From NCBI GenBank assembly GCA_031414415.1, contig JANNVK010000134.1, positions 31,850 through 95,849 of the forward strand: a DNA stretch of 64,000 bases, written 5' to 3'. Of the stretch, positions 17,182 to 26,511 are shown in pieces; the first letter of the stretch is position 1; every line of letters begins with the position of its first letter. The position numbers and the translations under genes were made by a program. A model generated the notes under the pieces. That model searched no databases. It worked only from the letters and a program-made list of their open reading frames with translations, and was not told where the DNA came from. The stretch is from JANNVK01 sp031414415 (GTDB lineage Bacteria > Acidobacteriota > Blastocatellia > Pyrinomonadales > Pyrinomonadaceae).

Positions 17182-20100
17182 ATGTTTATCAAGAAGCAAA
17201 AAAATATGATTTCGTTTGTCATGATGGCAATTATGTTTGCGTTTACGGCAATTTTGACCGTTTCTGCCCAAACAGATAGTGCTAGATTGCAAGGAACAGT
17301 AACCGACAGTAGCGGTGCAATTGTTGCAGGTGCAACAGTTACGGCTACTAACAGCGGAACAAACAGAAGCGTAAAAACGCAAACTAACGATAGCGGCGAT
17401 TTTAATTTTTTATCGCTTTCGCCTGGACAATATCGTGTTGAAGTAAGCCAAACAAACTTCAAAATGTCGCGTCAAGAAATTACTCTTGAAGTTGCACAAG
17501 TAGGAAATTTAACAGTTGTTTTAACGGCTGGAGATGTTTCGGCGGTTGTCGAAGTGACAAACGATACGCCACTAGTTGAAACCTCAACCTCTGCTATTGG
17601 ACAAGTTGTTCAAGGAAAACAAATTGTAGAATTACCGCTAAACGGACGAAATGTTTTGGAACTTGCAAGACTCACTCCTGGTGTTACTCAAGGTGTAATT
17701 GGTGGAGATGCTTCCGGTGTAAAAGGTAATACTGAAACATATCGAGGAAACAACGTTGGTGGTGGGGCAATATCAGTTAATGGTCAACGCACCCAAGCCA
17801 ATAACTTTTTGCTTGATGGTGTGGATAACAACGAGTCTTTGGTAAACACAATCAATATTTTTCCATCAGCTGAAGCTGTTCAAGAATTTAAGGTTCAAAC
17901 AAGCGTTGCAACTGCAGAGTTTGGTCGTGGTGGCGGTGCAATTATCAACACTGTCACACGTTCTGGTGCAAATAAATTTTCAGGGTCAGCTTATACTTTC
18001 GTGAGAAACGATAATCTTGATGCCCGACCTTCATTTGATGCCAAAAAGAGTGAATTTAGACGTGGACAATATGGTGGAACGTTTGGCGGTCCGATTATTA
18101 AAGACAAAACTTTCTTTTTTGGTAGTTTTGAAGGTTTGAGACAATTTTTGCCAAGAGGTGAAGAAACTGCAACTGTGCCTACACTCGCTTTTCGGAATGG
18201 AGATTTTTCACAACTTTTAAATCCTGCTTCTTCTGGAATTACTAATGGAGACGGAACACCAAGAATTATTCAACTTATTGATCCTTTTACACAAACTCCG
18301 GTTGCTGGAAATATAATTGCAGCTGGACGTTTAAATGCGGCAGCACTTGCATATTTAAGAGCATTTCCGTTGCCTAACAATGGAACAAGATCACTAAATA
18401 ATTACAAAGTTGTTCGCGTTGAAACATCGGGACAAGATGTTGTCGATTTTAGATTTGACCATAACCTAAATGAAGCTAATCAAATTTTTGGGCGTGGTAA
18501 TTATGGTAAATACGAGCAAACAGTTTCATCAAGATTGCCTTTGCTACCAGCTGGGTTTGGTTCTGGTTCAAATCCGGTAAGAACAAAAGGTATTGTAATT
18601 GGGTTGAACTCATCATTGTCGCCAACACTTTTCAATGAATTACGAATCCAGGCAAACAGAATTAAATACAGTTTCGAGCCGCCATTAGGTGACAAACAGA
18701 TTTCAAAAGATTTAGGAATTGTTAATGCTAACCGTGACGCTAGTTTGGGTGGCGGTGCATTAATTGGTGGATATAACGGACAACTTGAATACACCGGAGA
18801 TTTTGGTGCGTTTCGGGTTCCGCAAGCTACTTACCAGATTGTCGATAGTTTGGCTTTAGTCAAAGGCAATCACACATTAAAATTTGGCGGTTCAATAGTA
18901 AAACGAAATGTTAATTTGTTTCGTCCAATCGCAGGAAAAGGTTATTTTCGTATTTATGGAAACGGCGATTCTAGTCAATGTCCAGGTGCTTCAGGTGCTC
19001 CGAGTCAAGCACTTTCTGGTAATACAAACTTTGAGCAAGCCAATTTGTTAATTGGATTTATGTGTAGTTATGCCGTTGGCAACCAACAAGGATTCGTTGG
19101 AACTAGAAACTGGGAAAATTCATTATTTGCTCAAGACGACTGGAAAGTAAACAACAAATTAACTTTAAACTTAGGTCTCCGTTATGAATTAATGACTAAT
19201 CCGACTGAAGAATATGGTCGTCAATCTAATTTTGATTTGACTTCTGGACGTTTGGTTTTAGCTAAAAATAATAAAGATAGTTTAACCAAAAACGATAAAA
19301 ATAACTTTAGTCCAAGAGTTGGTTTTGCATATGACATCAAAGGAAATGGCAAGTCGGTTTTACGTGGTGGTTATGGAATTTTCTATTTTCTTGACCGCGG
19401 CGGAATTGATAACCAGTTGGCACAAAATGCTCCTTATGGCGGAAATCTAAGTTATAGCTATAACGATGGATTTAGATTTACATTTTCTGGTCAAGGACCT
19501 CTGAATAACAACAACAATTCGGCAGCGACTTTACCTTTGCCGTCTCCAACATTTGTTACAAGCTCAACATTTTTGAATAATCCAATAAATACCGATTTGT
19601 TGGCGATTATTCCAGATAACAAAACTTCTAATGTTCAACAATTTAACTTTCAGTTTCAGCAGCAACTATCTAACAATACTGCAATTAGTGTTGGATATGT
19701 CGGAACTCGCGGACGTAACTTAAGTCTTTACTATAACTTGAACGGAAGAAGCGTTGCTACTAGCGAAGCAATTCCGTGTCCAATAAGCGGACGAACTTTG
19801 GGTAATTGCTATCCAGGATTACAAAGAGTTTCTGTACGAGATGACAATGGAAGATCACAATATGATTCATTACAAATTCAGCTAACACGCAGATTTACAA
19901 AAGGTTGGCAGTATCTTGCGATTTATGCGTATTCGAAAACTAAGGACAACGGCGAAGGTGCTTTCGATAAAGCTGGTGATAATTTCATCAATTTTATTGA
20001 ACCTTACGCAACATCGCGACTTGATTTTCCACATGTTTTTTCATTTCAAACAAGCTACGAACTTCCATTTGGCAGAGGCAAGCAATTTGGAAGTGAAATT

Positions 20101-20547
20101 CCAAAGGCTTTAGATTACTTAATTGGCGGTTGGTCAATAAACAGTATTTATAGACTTCAAAGTGGAAGTCCATTTGATATTCGTAGAGATGGTGTTCGTG
20201 TAAATTTGGTTGGAAAGGCTTACACAGATGCCAAAAACAACACGCCATATTTAAATCGTGCAGCATTTGCTATTCCCGCAACCGGTTTCGGTTCATTGAA
20301 ACGTAATTCACTTCGTTCGCCATCTACATCACAGTTAAATTTAGGAATATCGAAAAACTTTGCTGTTTATGATACTTGGAAATTGCAATTCAGAATGGAT
20401 GCCTTCAATTTAACGAATTCAATTCAGTTGGGAACGCCAAATACCGATTTAAATAACGGAAGCACTTTTGATGGATTTGGAACAATTCGTGGAACGTCAC
20501 CTTTTTCAAATCGACAGATTCAATTCGGATTTCGTTTAGCGTTTTAA
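17182..20547 (+). CDS. TonB-dependent receptor, Oar-like (copy 2)
   Basis: Outer-membrane receptor of 1121 residues when started at the ATG at 17182. The frame is open further upstream, but AAGGAG lies 10 nt before this ATG and the signal peptide begins here (ending at TVSAQ), so the longer version is unlikely. Domain order is as in copy 1: carboxypeptidase-like sandwich (LQGTVTDSSGAIVAGATV to SLSPGQYRVEV), plug (AISVNGQRTQANNFLLDG, AEFGRGGGAIINTVTR), then a barrel ending in QIQFGFRLAF. It is preceded by the ROK gene and its likely operator and followed by a secreted subtilisin and starch genes, so uptake of a sugar polymer is the best guess. The substrate is inferred only. Confidence 0.93.
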   Translation: MFIKKQKNMISFVMMAIMFAFTAILTVSAQTDSARLQGTVTDSSGAIVAGATVTATNSGTNRSVKTQTNDSGDFNFLSLSPGQYRVEVSQTNFKMSRQEITLEVAQVGNLTVVLTAGDVSAVVEVTNDTPLVETSTSAIGQVVQGKQIVELPLNGRNVLELARLTPGVTQGVIGGDASGVKGNTETYRGNNVGGGAISVNGQRTQANNFLLDGVDNNESLVNTINIFPSAEAVQEFKVQTSVATAEFGRGGGAIINTVTRSGANKFSGSAYTFVRNDNLDARPSFDAKKSEFRRGQYGGTFGGPIIKDKTFFFGSFEGLRQFLPRGEETATVPTLAFRNGDFSQLLNPASSGITNGDGTPRIIQLIDPFTQTPVAGNIIAAGRLNAAALAYLRAFPLPNNGTRSLNNYKVVRVETSGQDVVDFRFDHNLNEANQIFGRGNYGKYEQTVSSRLPLLPAGFGSGSNPVRTKGIVIGLNSSLSPTLFNELRIQANRIKYSFEPPLGDKQISKDLGIVNANRDASLGGGALIGGYNGQLEYTGDFGAFRVPQATYQIVDSLALVKGNHTLKFGGSIVKRNVNLFRPIAGKGYFRIYGNGDSSQCPGASGAPSQALSGNTNFEQANLLIGFMCSYAVGNQQGFVGTRNWENSLFAQDDWKVNNKLTLNLGLRYELMTNPTEEYGRQSNFDLTSGRLVLAKNNKDSLTKNDKNNFSPRVGFAYDIKGNGKSVLRGGYGIFYFLDRGGIDNQLAQNAPYGGNLSYSYNDGFRFTFSGQGPLNNNNNSAATLPLPSPTFVTSSTFLNNPINTDLLAIIPDNKTSNVQQFNFQFQQQLSNNTAISVGYVGTRGRNLSLYYNLNGRSVATSEAIPCPISGRTLGNCYPGLQRVSVRDDNGRSQYDSLQIQLTRRFTKGWQYLAIYAYSKTKDNGEGAFDKAGDNFINFIEPYATSRLDFPHVFSFQTSYELPFGRGKQFGSEIPKALDYLIGGWSINSIYRLQSGSPFDIRRDGVRVNLVGKAYTDAKNNTPYLNRAAFAIPATGFGSLKRNSLRSPSTSQLNLGISKNFAVYDTWKLQFRMDAFNLTNSIQLGTPNTDLNNGSTFDGFGTIRGTSPFSNRQIQFGFRLAF

Positions 20548-20579
20548 ATAGCTATCTAAACAGCTTTAGAAGATAATAA

Positions 20580-20609
20580 AACGCCATTATTGCAAAATAT
20601 AATGGCGTT
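20580..20609 (+). terminator. Hairpin between TonB receptor copy 2 and the subtilisin gene
   Basis: A perfect 11-bp stem, AACGCCATTAT / ATAATGGCGTT, with an 8-nt loop. No good T-run follows (AATTTCAT), so it may be a weak terminator, a transcript-processing site or a stabiliser. It ends 27 nt before the next start codon. Confidence 0.5.
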
Positions 20610-20636
20610 AATTTCATAACTTGAGAGGAAAACACA

Positions 20637-22094
20637 ATGAAAACAATGGTTTCGGTAATTCTTTTGCTCCTTTTTGCGGTATCTTTAAACGCTCAAGAAA
20701 ACAAACTTTACAAAGTATCAAATCCGATACAAAACAAATACATAGTTGTTTTGAAAAAAAACTCAATCAACATTGAAAGAGAAACTAAAACAGAACAGCT
20801 TGTTACAACTTTAAATTCTAAATATGGGGGAAAAGTTGAAAAAATCTTTTCTGACACAATAAATGGTTATGTAGTTGAGACATCTGAGAAGTTGGCAAAG
20901 TTATTAAGTCAAGACCCTGAAGTTGAATTTGTAGAAGAGGACGGTATATCAACAATATCAACCAGTCAAACAAATGCTCCCTGGAATCTTGATAGAATTG
21001 ACCAAAGAGATTTACCGCTGACAACTGTATATGATTATTTCGTAACCGCAAATTCTGTTCACACTTATATAGTCGATACTGGAATTCGCGCGACACATAA
21101 TGAATTCGGAGGACGAGCTTCAGTAGCTTTCGATGCAGTTAATGATGGACAAAATGGAGTTGATTGTAATGGTCACGGAACTGCGGTTGCTTCAGTAGTT
21201 GGCGGCTCCACATATGGTGTTGCCAAAAGCGTTCAACTTCACGCTGTTCGGGTTAATACTGGATGTTCTGGTGATATTACAAATTCAAATTTAATTTCTG
21301 GAATTAATTGGGTTCAAGCAAATAGACTTAATCCAGCCGTTGTAAATATGAGTTTAAATGGTGGTTTTTCAGCCGCAGTTAACACTTCAATAAATAGCCT
21401 AAGTAATTCAGGTGTGACAGTTGTAGTTGCTGCGGGAAATGACAATGATAATGCTTGTAACTATTCACCGTCATCTGCTAGTAATGCAATTACAGTAGCT
21501 GCTACTATGATGGACGATTCTAGGTTAATCCAAAAGAAATACGGCTCAAACTTTGGGAGTTGTGTAGATATTTTTGCTCCCGGTTCAGAAATTCAACTTG
21601 CTTATTACATTTCAAATTCGGCAACAACTATTGGAAGCGGAACGTCATTTGCCAGCCCACATGTTGCTGGCGTGGCAGCTTTATTATTACAAAATGATTT
21701 GAATCTAAGTTCTTCGGCTTTGGTAAATGGAATTAAAGATATAGCTACGATTAACAAAGTCATTAACCCAGGCATAAATTCGCCAAATTCATTACTTTAC
21801 GGTCGTATTGGTGATTTAAATTCAACATTTGCAAGTAGTGGTTTTCCAGCTTGTGTAGATACTCCAATAGTAACTGCTGGAACAGGAGTTTTTAAAGGAT
21901 CATTTGCTTATGGTTATGGTAACAACCCAGCATTAACTATTTCAAAATTAAATAATGGGAATTGGAATGTTGTTGCAAGTGGGTCACAAAGTGTGACTTA
22001 CATTGGGATTGAAGGAAGTTATCAAATGAAAGCCTGTATTACTTCGGGGTCACCTGGATATTTTGGTGCAAGTTTTCAATATCCCAATCCTTAA
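20637..22094 (+). CDS. Secreted subtilisin-like serine protease (S8, proteinase K type)
   Basis: A 485-residue pre-pro-enzyme. The signal peptide ends near residue 19 (SLNAQ), and an inhibitor I9 propeptide spans about 33-107 (YIVVLKKNS to VEFVEEDG). The catalytic triad is Asp147 (YIVDTGI), His180 (NGHGT) and Ser337 (GTSFASPH), with the oxyanion Asn at about 268 (AAGND). The last 90 residues form a small beta-rich C-terminal domain with cysteines (CVDTPIVTAG to MKACITSG), perhaps for substrate or surface binding. GAGAGG lies upstream of the ATG. It is probably exported to digest protein. Its place between a TonB receptor and starch genes suggests co-expression rather than a shared pathway. 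Confidence 0.93.
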   Translation: MKTMVSVILLLLFAVSLNAQENKLYKVSNPIQNKYIVVLKKNSINIERETKTEQLVTTLNSKYGGKVEKIFSDTINGYVVETSEKLAKLLSQDPEVEFVEEDGISTISTSQTNAPWNLDRIDQRDLPLTTVYDYFVTANSVHTYIVDTGIRATHNEFGGRASVAFDAVNDGQNGVDCNGHGTAVASVVGGSTYGVAKSVQLHAVRVNTGCSGDITNSNLISGINWVQANRLNPAVVNMSLNGGFSAAVNTSINSLSNSGVTVVVAAGNDNDNACNYSPSSASNAITVAATMMDDSRLIQKKYGSNFGSCVDIFAPGSEIQLAYYISNSATTIGSGTSFASPHVAGVAALLLQNDLNLSSSALVNGIKDIATINKVINPGINSPNSLLYGRIGDLNSTFASSGFPACVDTPIVTAGTGVFKGSFAYGYGNNPALTISKLNNGNWNVVASGSQSVTYIGIEGSYQMKACITSGSPGYFGASFQYPNP

Positions 22095-22136
22095 AAACTG
22101 AATAAGAATAAAAATGTAATTTAGTTTTTTTAATTT

Positions 22137-22225
22137 AAAAAAATGACAGGGAGCAAAAAGTGAAAAAAATGAAGAGTCAAGGAATTCAATATTTTCAATT
22201 AAAGTTTTCTGTCATTTTTTTTTTT
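22137..22225 (+). terminator. Possible long-loop terminator after the subtilisin gene
   Basis: AAAAAAATGACAG (22137-22149) pairs with CTGTCATTTTTTT (22209-22221), and the T-run continues to 22225 (11 T in all). The 59-nt loop is unusually long, and it contains the start of a possible short reading frame. Confidence 0.4.
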
Positions 22226-22267
22226 GAGGTAGTGGCATTATGTATTATTCAGAAATATAATTTTTGA
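22160..22267 (+). CDS. Possible 35-residue membrane peptide
   Basis: A GTG codon follows AGGGAG with a spacing of 6-7 nt and opens a short frame whose product begins MKKMKSQG and contains the hydrophobic stretch FSVIFFFEVVALCII. A basic N-terminus plus one hydrophobic segment fits a small membrane peptide or a leader. The poly-T of the overlapping hairpin encodes three of its Phe residues, so chance is a serious alternative. It ends 18 nt before malQ. I know of no homologue. Confidence 0.2.
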   Translation: MKKMKSQGIQYFQLKFSVIFFFEVVALCIIQKYNF

Positions 22268-22285
22268 AATTTTTATTTACAAACT

Positions 22286-23824
22286 ATGACATTTCCAAGA
22301 CAATCAGGCATTTTACTACATCCGACGAGTTTTCCTTCCCGATTTGGCATTGGCGATTTTGGCGTTGAAGCCTATAAATTTGTCGATTTTCTGGTCAAAG
22401 CAAAACAAACTTTGTGGCAGGTTTTGCCGCTTGGTCAAACCGGATTTGGCGATTCGCCTTACCAATGTTTTTCGGCTTTTGCGGGAAATGTTTATCTTAT
22501 TTCACTTGAAAAATTGGTCGAAGATGGTTTTTTGAGTAAGAAAGATTTGGTTGATATTCCTGATTTCCCAAATAATAAAGTCGAATTCGGTAAAGTAATC
22601 GAATATAAATTGCCACTTTTAGAAAAAGCATTTCAAAATTTTCGTAAAACCAACAACGAAAAAATCGCTACCGAATTTCGCACATTTTGCCACGAAAATC
22701 GTTTTTGGCTTGATGATTACGCACTTTTCCGGGCAATTAAATTTTCGCAAGGACAAAAATCTTGGCAAGATTGGGACGAGAGTTTGAAACTTCGCAATAC
22801 AGAAGCGTTAGCAAAAGCCAGACAAGATTTAGAAGTTGAAGACTTTGCACAAAAATTTTATCAATTTATATTTTTTCGCCAATGGGACGCTTTGAAGAAA
22901 TATGCCAACGAGCGAAACATCAAAATTATTGGCGATGTGCCGATTTTTATTGCCTTAGACTCGTGCGATGTCTGGTGCAATCCGCAACAATTTAAGCTCA
23001 ACGAAGACGGTTCGCCGACAGTTGTCGCGGGCGTTCCGCCAGATTATTTTTCAAAAACCGGACAGCTTTGGGGCAACCCGATTTATAACTGGGATTTGAT
23101 GCGAAACGAAGGTTTTCGTTGGTGGATTGAGCGAGTACGGTTCACTCTGAAAACGGTTGATATTTTGCGAATCGACCATTTTCGTGGATTCGCGGCGAGT
23201 TGGGAAGTTCCCGGCGGTGACAAAACTGCCGAACGTGGCGAATGGGTAAATGTTCCGGGCAAAGATTTATTTCTAACTTTGCGGCACATTCTCGGCGAAA
23301 ATTTACCAATTTTGGCGGAAGATTTGGGTGTGATTACACCTGATGTTGAAGAATTACGCGACTTTTTTGGTTTTCCCGGAATGCGGATTTTGCAATTCGC
23401 GTGGGGCGGCGACACCAAAAATGGCGATCTTCCGCACAATTATATTCCGAATTCGTGCGTTTATACGGGCACGCACGACAACGACACGACAGTCGGTTGG
23501 TTTAATTCAAAAGCGGGCAAAGGTTCTGACCGCGATGCTAAACAAATTAAGAAAGAAAAAGATTTTTGCACCAAATATCTAAACTCAAACGGAACAGAAA
23601 TCCATTGGGATTTTATCAAAGCAATTCTCGCAAGTGTTTCAAACACAGCAATTATCCCGATGCAGGATTTGTTAGGATTAGGCAATGAGGCTCGGATGAA
23701 TCTGCCCGGCTCGACCAAAGGAAACTGGTATTGGCGTTGCGAAGCGAAAGATTTTGATAAAAAAATCGCGGAGAGATTGGCGGATTTGAGCGAGTTGTAT
23801 GGAAGAAATTTAGACGTGAAATAA
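22286..23824 (+). CDS. malQ: 4-alpha-glucanotransferase (amylomaltase, GH77)
   Basis: MalQ transfers alpha-1,4-glucan segments between maltodextrins, releasing glucose, and works in the cytoplasm; no signal peptide is present. The family start RQSGILLHPTSFPSRFGIGD is at residues 5-24. The nucleophile is Asp297 (LRIDHFRG), the acid/base Glu345 (LAEDLG), and the third carboxylate sits in GTHDNDT near residue 397. The length of 512 residues is normal. There is no clear ribosome site before the ATG. Downstream, before the periplasmic amylase and sugar carrier, a REP-transposase element has been inserted, so the operon may be split. Confidence 0.95.
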   Translation: MTFPRQSGILLHPTSFPSRFGIGDFGVEAYKFVDFLVKAKQTLWQVLPLGQTGFGDSPYQCFSAFAGNVYLISLEKLVEDGFLSKKDLVDIPDFPNNKVEFGKVIEYKLPLLEKAFQNFRKTNNEKIATEFRTFCHENRFWLDDYALFRAIKFSQGQKSWQDWDESLKLRNTEALAKARQDLEVEDFAQKFYQFIFFRQWDALKKYANERNIKIIGDVPIFIALDSCDVWCNPQQFKLNEDGSPTVVAGVPPDYFSKTGQLWGNPIYNWDLMRNEGFRWWIERVRFTLKTVDILRIDHFRGFAASWEVPGGDKTAERGEWVNVPGKDLFLTLRHILGENLPILAEDLGVITPDVEELRDFFGFPGMRILQFAWGGDTKNGDLPHNYIPNSCVYTGTHDNDTTVGWFNSKAGKGSDRDAKQIKKEKDFCTKYLNSNGTEIHWDFIKAILASVSNTAIIPMQDLLGLGNEARMNLPGSTKGNWYWRCEAKDFDKKIAERLADLSELYGRNLDVK

Positions 23825-23853
23825 CACGAAACACAATGAATGTTTTAAAAAAT

Positions 23854-24482
23854 GTCTCCAACGGAGACGAAAAACATAGCGTAGGGTGAAACCCTACGAA
23901 GGAATAAAATAAAAACCGTCACCAAAGGTGACGAACATAAAAATATGCCGCAATCACTGGTCAGAAATCTAATCCACATTTGTTTTTCAACAAAAAATCG
24001 GGTCGATCTAATTAAGCCCGAAATTGAAAAAGGTCTATTCGGTTATATGCACGGAATTGTTGAAAACAATAAATCAAAACTGATTTTGGCGAATGGAACG
24101 GCGAATCACGTTCATCTTTTGATTTCAATCGGCAAAACCATTTCGATTAGCGAAATAATTGGCGACATCAAACGCGATAGTTCTAGTTGGGTGAAAAAAC
24201 AAGACCGAGAATTTTCGCAATTTTATTGGCAGGAAGGTTATGGAGCTTTTTCGGTTGGTCAAACTGAAGATGAATTGGTTATCAAATACATCAAGAACCA
24301 AAAAGAACATCATAAAAACAAAGATTATAAATCTGAGCTACGAGGATTTTTGAAGAAATATAAAGTTGAATACGATGAAAAATATGTTTGGGATTGATGT
24401 TCGTCACCTTCGGCGACGACGAACTTTGTGATTACGGTCGTAGGGTTTCACCCTACGCTATGTTTTTTATCTCCTTTGGAGA
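23854..24482. mobile_element. REP-transposase element (REPtron-like) with three nested hairpin pairs
   Basis: An IS200-type transposase gene is framed by mirror-image sets of short hairpins, each with a 3-nt loop. On the left, in order: GTCTCC-AAC-GGAGAC (23854-23868), CGTAGGGT-GAA-ACCCTACG (23880-23898) and CGTCACC-AAA-GGTGACG (23917-23933). On the right, in reverse order: CGTCACC-TTC-GGCGACG (24402-24418), CGTAGGGT-TTC-ACCCTACG (24439-24457) and TCTCC-TTT-GGAGA (24470-24482). The flanks ACATAGCG and CGCTATGT also pair. This matches the known arrangement of REP-associated tyrosine transposases between inverted REPs. It lies between malQ and the GH13 gene and ends 19 nt before the GH13 start codon. 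Confidence 0.85.
23945..24397 (+). CDS. REP-associated tyrosine transposase (IS200/Y1 family)
   Basis: 150 residues, full length for a Y1 HUH transposase. The HUH metal motif is HVHLLI (about residues 57-62). The candidate nucleophile Tyr lies in the conserved helix VIKYIKNQKEHH (about 109-120), preceded by WQEGYGAFSV. Enzymes of this group nick and rejoin single-stranded DNA at hairpin ends. The flanking REP-like hairpins and the absence of IS605-type ends favour a RAYT over a self-mobile IS200. The frame is intact, so it may be active. The start is the ATG right after the third left hairpin; no ribosome site is seen. Confidence 0.9.
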   Translation: MPQSLVRNLIHICFSTKNRVDLIKPEIEKGLFGYMHGIVENNKSKLILANGTANHVHLLISIGKTISISEIIGDIKRDSSSWVKKQDREFSQFYWQEGYGAFSVGQTEDELVIKYIKNQKEHHKNKDYKSELRGFLKKYKVEYDEKYVWD

Positions 24483-24501
24483 TTGATTCTGAAATAAATT
24501 T

Positions 24502-26493
24502 ATGAAAATTAATTTACGTTTATTATTTTTACTGCTTACTGCTTACTGCTTACCGCTTACTGCTTACGCCCAACAGAGTGTTGAAAAAGTTGAACCGCCG
24601 AGTTGGTGGGCAAATTCGACTGTAAATCCGGTTCGTGTTTTGCTAACCGGAAAAAATTTAGGCAATGGTAAAAGGAATTTCAAAGCCAACACGCCAAGCA
24701 TCACTATTTCTAATCCGAAAAGCAGTGAAAATGGTGATTATTTATTTCTCGACTTAAAAATTGCCCCAAACACAAAACCTGGCAAATATAAAATTTCAAT
24801 AGTAAATGCCTCGCCTCTCGGTAATGCTTCATTTGATTTTGAGATTTTGTCAAAATCACTTTCATTTACAAAGCATCAAGGCTATTCGCCCAATGACGTT
24901 ATTTACTTTTTAATGCCTGACAGATTTGCCGATGGCGACACTTCAAACAATGATCCTGAAATATCAAAAGGACTTTACGACCGCACCAAGGGTCGGCGTT
25001 ATCACGGCGGAGATTTGCAAGGAATAATCAATAAACTGCCGTATCTAAAGAGTTTAGGCGTAACCGCAATTTGGACAACGCCGTTTTATGACAACAATAA
25101 TAAGCTCGACTTTAAAGAAGTTTACGACGGCGAACCTACGACCGGTTATCACGGTTATGGGGCGATTGATATGTATGCGGTTGACGAACATCTCGGCGAT
25201 ATGGCGAAGCTCAAAGAGTTGGTGCAAACCGCACAGAACATGGGCTTTAAGGTGATTCAAGACCAAGTTGCGAACCACACCGGACCATTTCACCCATGGG
25301 CAAATAATCCGCCAACACCGACCTGGTGGAACGGAACTTTACAAACTCATACATCTAATAATTGGCAAAAATGGACGGCGATGAATCCGCGTGCGACTTA
25401 TCAAACGCAAACTCGCAACATCGACGGTTGGTTTATTGACATCTTGCCCGACTTTAACCAAGACGACGCGGAAGTTGAAAAATACTTGATTCAAAACTCG
25501 TTGTGGTGGATGGAAACCGTCGGTTTTGACGCGATTCGGATGGATACTTTGCCACACGTTCCACGCACTTTTTGGCAAAAATGGGGAACTGCGATTAAAA
25601 AAGAATATCCGAAAGTGAATATTTTAGGCGAACTTTATGATGGCGATCCGGCGTTGATTTCTTATTTTCAAACTGGCAGAAAAGGTCACGATGGCATCGA
25701 TACTAAAATCGACACGCTTTACGATTTTGCGTTGTTTTATCAAATTCGCAATGCTTTTGCGAAAGGCGAGTCAATCCGCGGAGTCTCGCAAATGCTTGCA
25801 CGAGACTGGCTTTATCCAAATCCAAATGTGCTGACAACCTTCCTCGGCGTTCACGATATGGAACGGTTTATGAACGAACGCGGTGCAACGACCGAAGGTT
25901 TAAAACTCGCTCAAACGTTTATTATGACAACTCGCGGAACACCTCTGCTTTATTATGGCGATGAAATTGCGATGCCAGGCGGTGGCGATCCTGATAATCG
26001 ACGTGATTTTCCCGGCGGATTTCCGAGCGATGGAATTAACGCATTCGAACCAAACGGACGCACAAAAGAGCAAAATGATGTGTGGAATCATCTAGCAAAA
26101 CTCGGCGAATTGCGTCAAAAATATGGTGCATTAAGAATCGGAAAGTCGTTAGATTTATTGGATGAAGAGCAACAATTTGCATACGCACGTGTTTTGCCGT
26201 GGAGCAAAAAAAGAGTAACGGAACCCATCATTGTAGTATTCAACAATGACACTAAACCTTCGAATATTGAATTCCAAGTATCGAATGAAAAGAATGGTTC
26301 GGTTGAGCATACTTGGTATCGAGTTGATCCGGAAGATTTAAAATCCGGTCCGCAAGATATTGAGAAATTAGATCTTCACAATGGAATGAGTCTTAAAGAT
26401 GAACTGGGCAAAATAGAAAACATCAAAATTGTAAACGGCAAAGTGAAATTTACTATGCCGGCAAGAACAGCAGCAATTTTTACCGTTAAATAA
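24502..26493 (+). CDS. Periplasmic GH13 alpha-amylase / neopullulanase-like
   Basis: 663 residues with a signal peptide (LLFLLLTAYCLPLTAYAQ, cleavage near 24) whose core is encoded by a heptamer array. An N-terminal beta-sandwich (about 30-125) of the cyclomaltodextrinase type precedes the GH13 barrel. The catalytic residues are Asp348 (AIRMDT), Glu377 (LGELYDG) and Asp452 (GVHDMER), and DQVANH supplies the conserved His. A beta-sandwich C-terminal domain follows. The layout resembles SusA-type neopullulanases that cut starch oligosaccharides in the periplasm. The next gene, a sugar carrier, begins 18 nt after the stop, so these genes form one unit. Confidence 0.93.
   Translation: MKINLRLLFLLLTAYCLPLTAYAQQSVEKVEPPSWWANSTVNPVRVLLTGKNLGNGKRNFKANTPSITISNPKSSENGDYLFLDLKIAPNTKPGKYKISIVNASPLGNASFDFEILSKSLSFTKHQGYSPNDVIYFLMPDRFADGDTSNNDPEISKGLYDRTKGRRYHGGDLQGIINKLPYLKSLGVTAIWTTPFYDNNNKLDFKEVYDGEPTTGYHGYGAIDMYAVDEHLGDMAKLKELVQTAQNMGFKVIQDQVANHTGPFHPWANNPPTPTWWNGTLQTHTSNNWQKWTAMNPRATYQTQTRNIDGWFIDILPDFNQDDAEVEKYLIQNSLWWMETVGFDAIRMDTLPHVPRTFWQKWGTAIKKEYPKVNILGELYDGDPALISYFQTGRKGHDGIDTKIDTLYDFALFYQIRNAFAKGESIRGVSQMLARDWLYPNPNVLTTFLGVHDMERFMNERGATTEGLKLAQTFIMTTRGTPLLYYGDEIAMPGGGDPDNRRDFPGGFPSDGINAFEPNGRTKEQNDVWNHLAKLGELRQKYGALRIGKSLDLLDEEQQFAYARVLPWSKKRVTEPIIVVFNNDTKPSNIEFQVSNEKNGSVEHTWYRVDPEDLKSGPQDIEKLDLHNGMSLKDELGKIENIKIVNGKVKFTMPARTAAIFTVK
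24531..24565 (+). repeat. Heptanucleotide array ACTGCTT inside a signal-peptide coding region
   Basis: Five units of ACTGCTT (the fourth reads ACCGCTT) encode LTAYCLPLTAY, the hydrophobic core and cleavage region of the GH13 signal peptide. Because 7 nt is not a multiple of three, unit gain or loss would shift the frame unless three units change together. Confidence 0.85.
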
Positions 26494-26511
26494 ACTAAAA
26501 AGGGTAAGACT

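Noticed and set aside
23854..23933. CRISPR-like repeats upstream of the transposase
   Set aside because: The hairpins differ from each other, have no uniform spacers and no Cas gene is near; the mirror order at the other end identifies a REP element.
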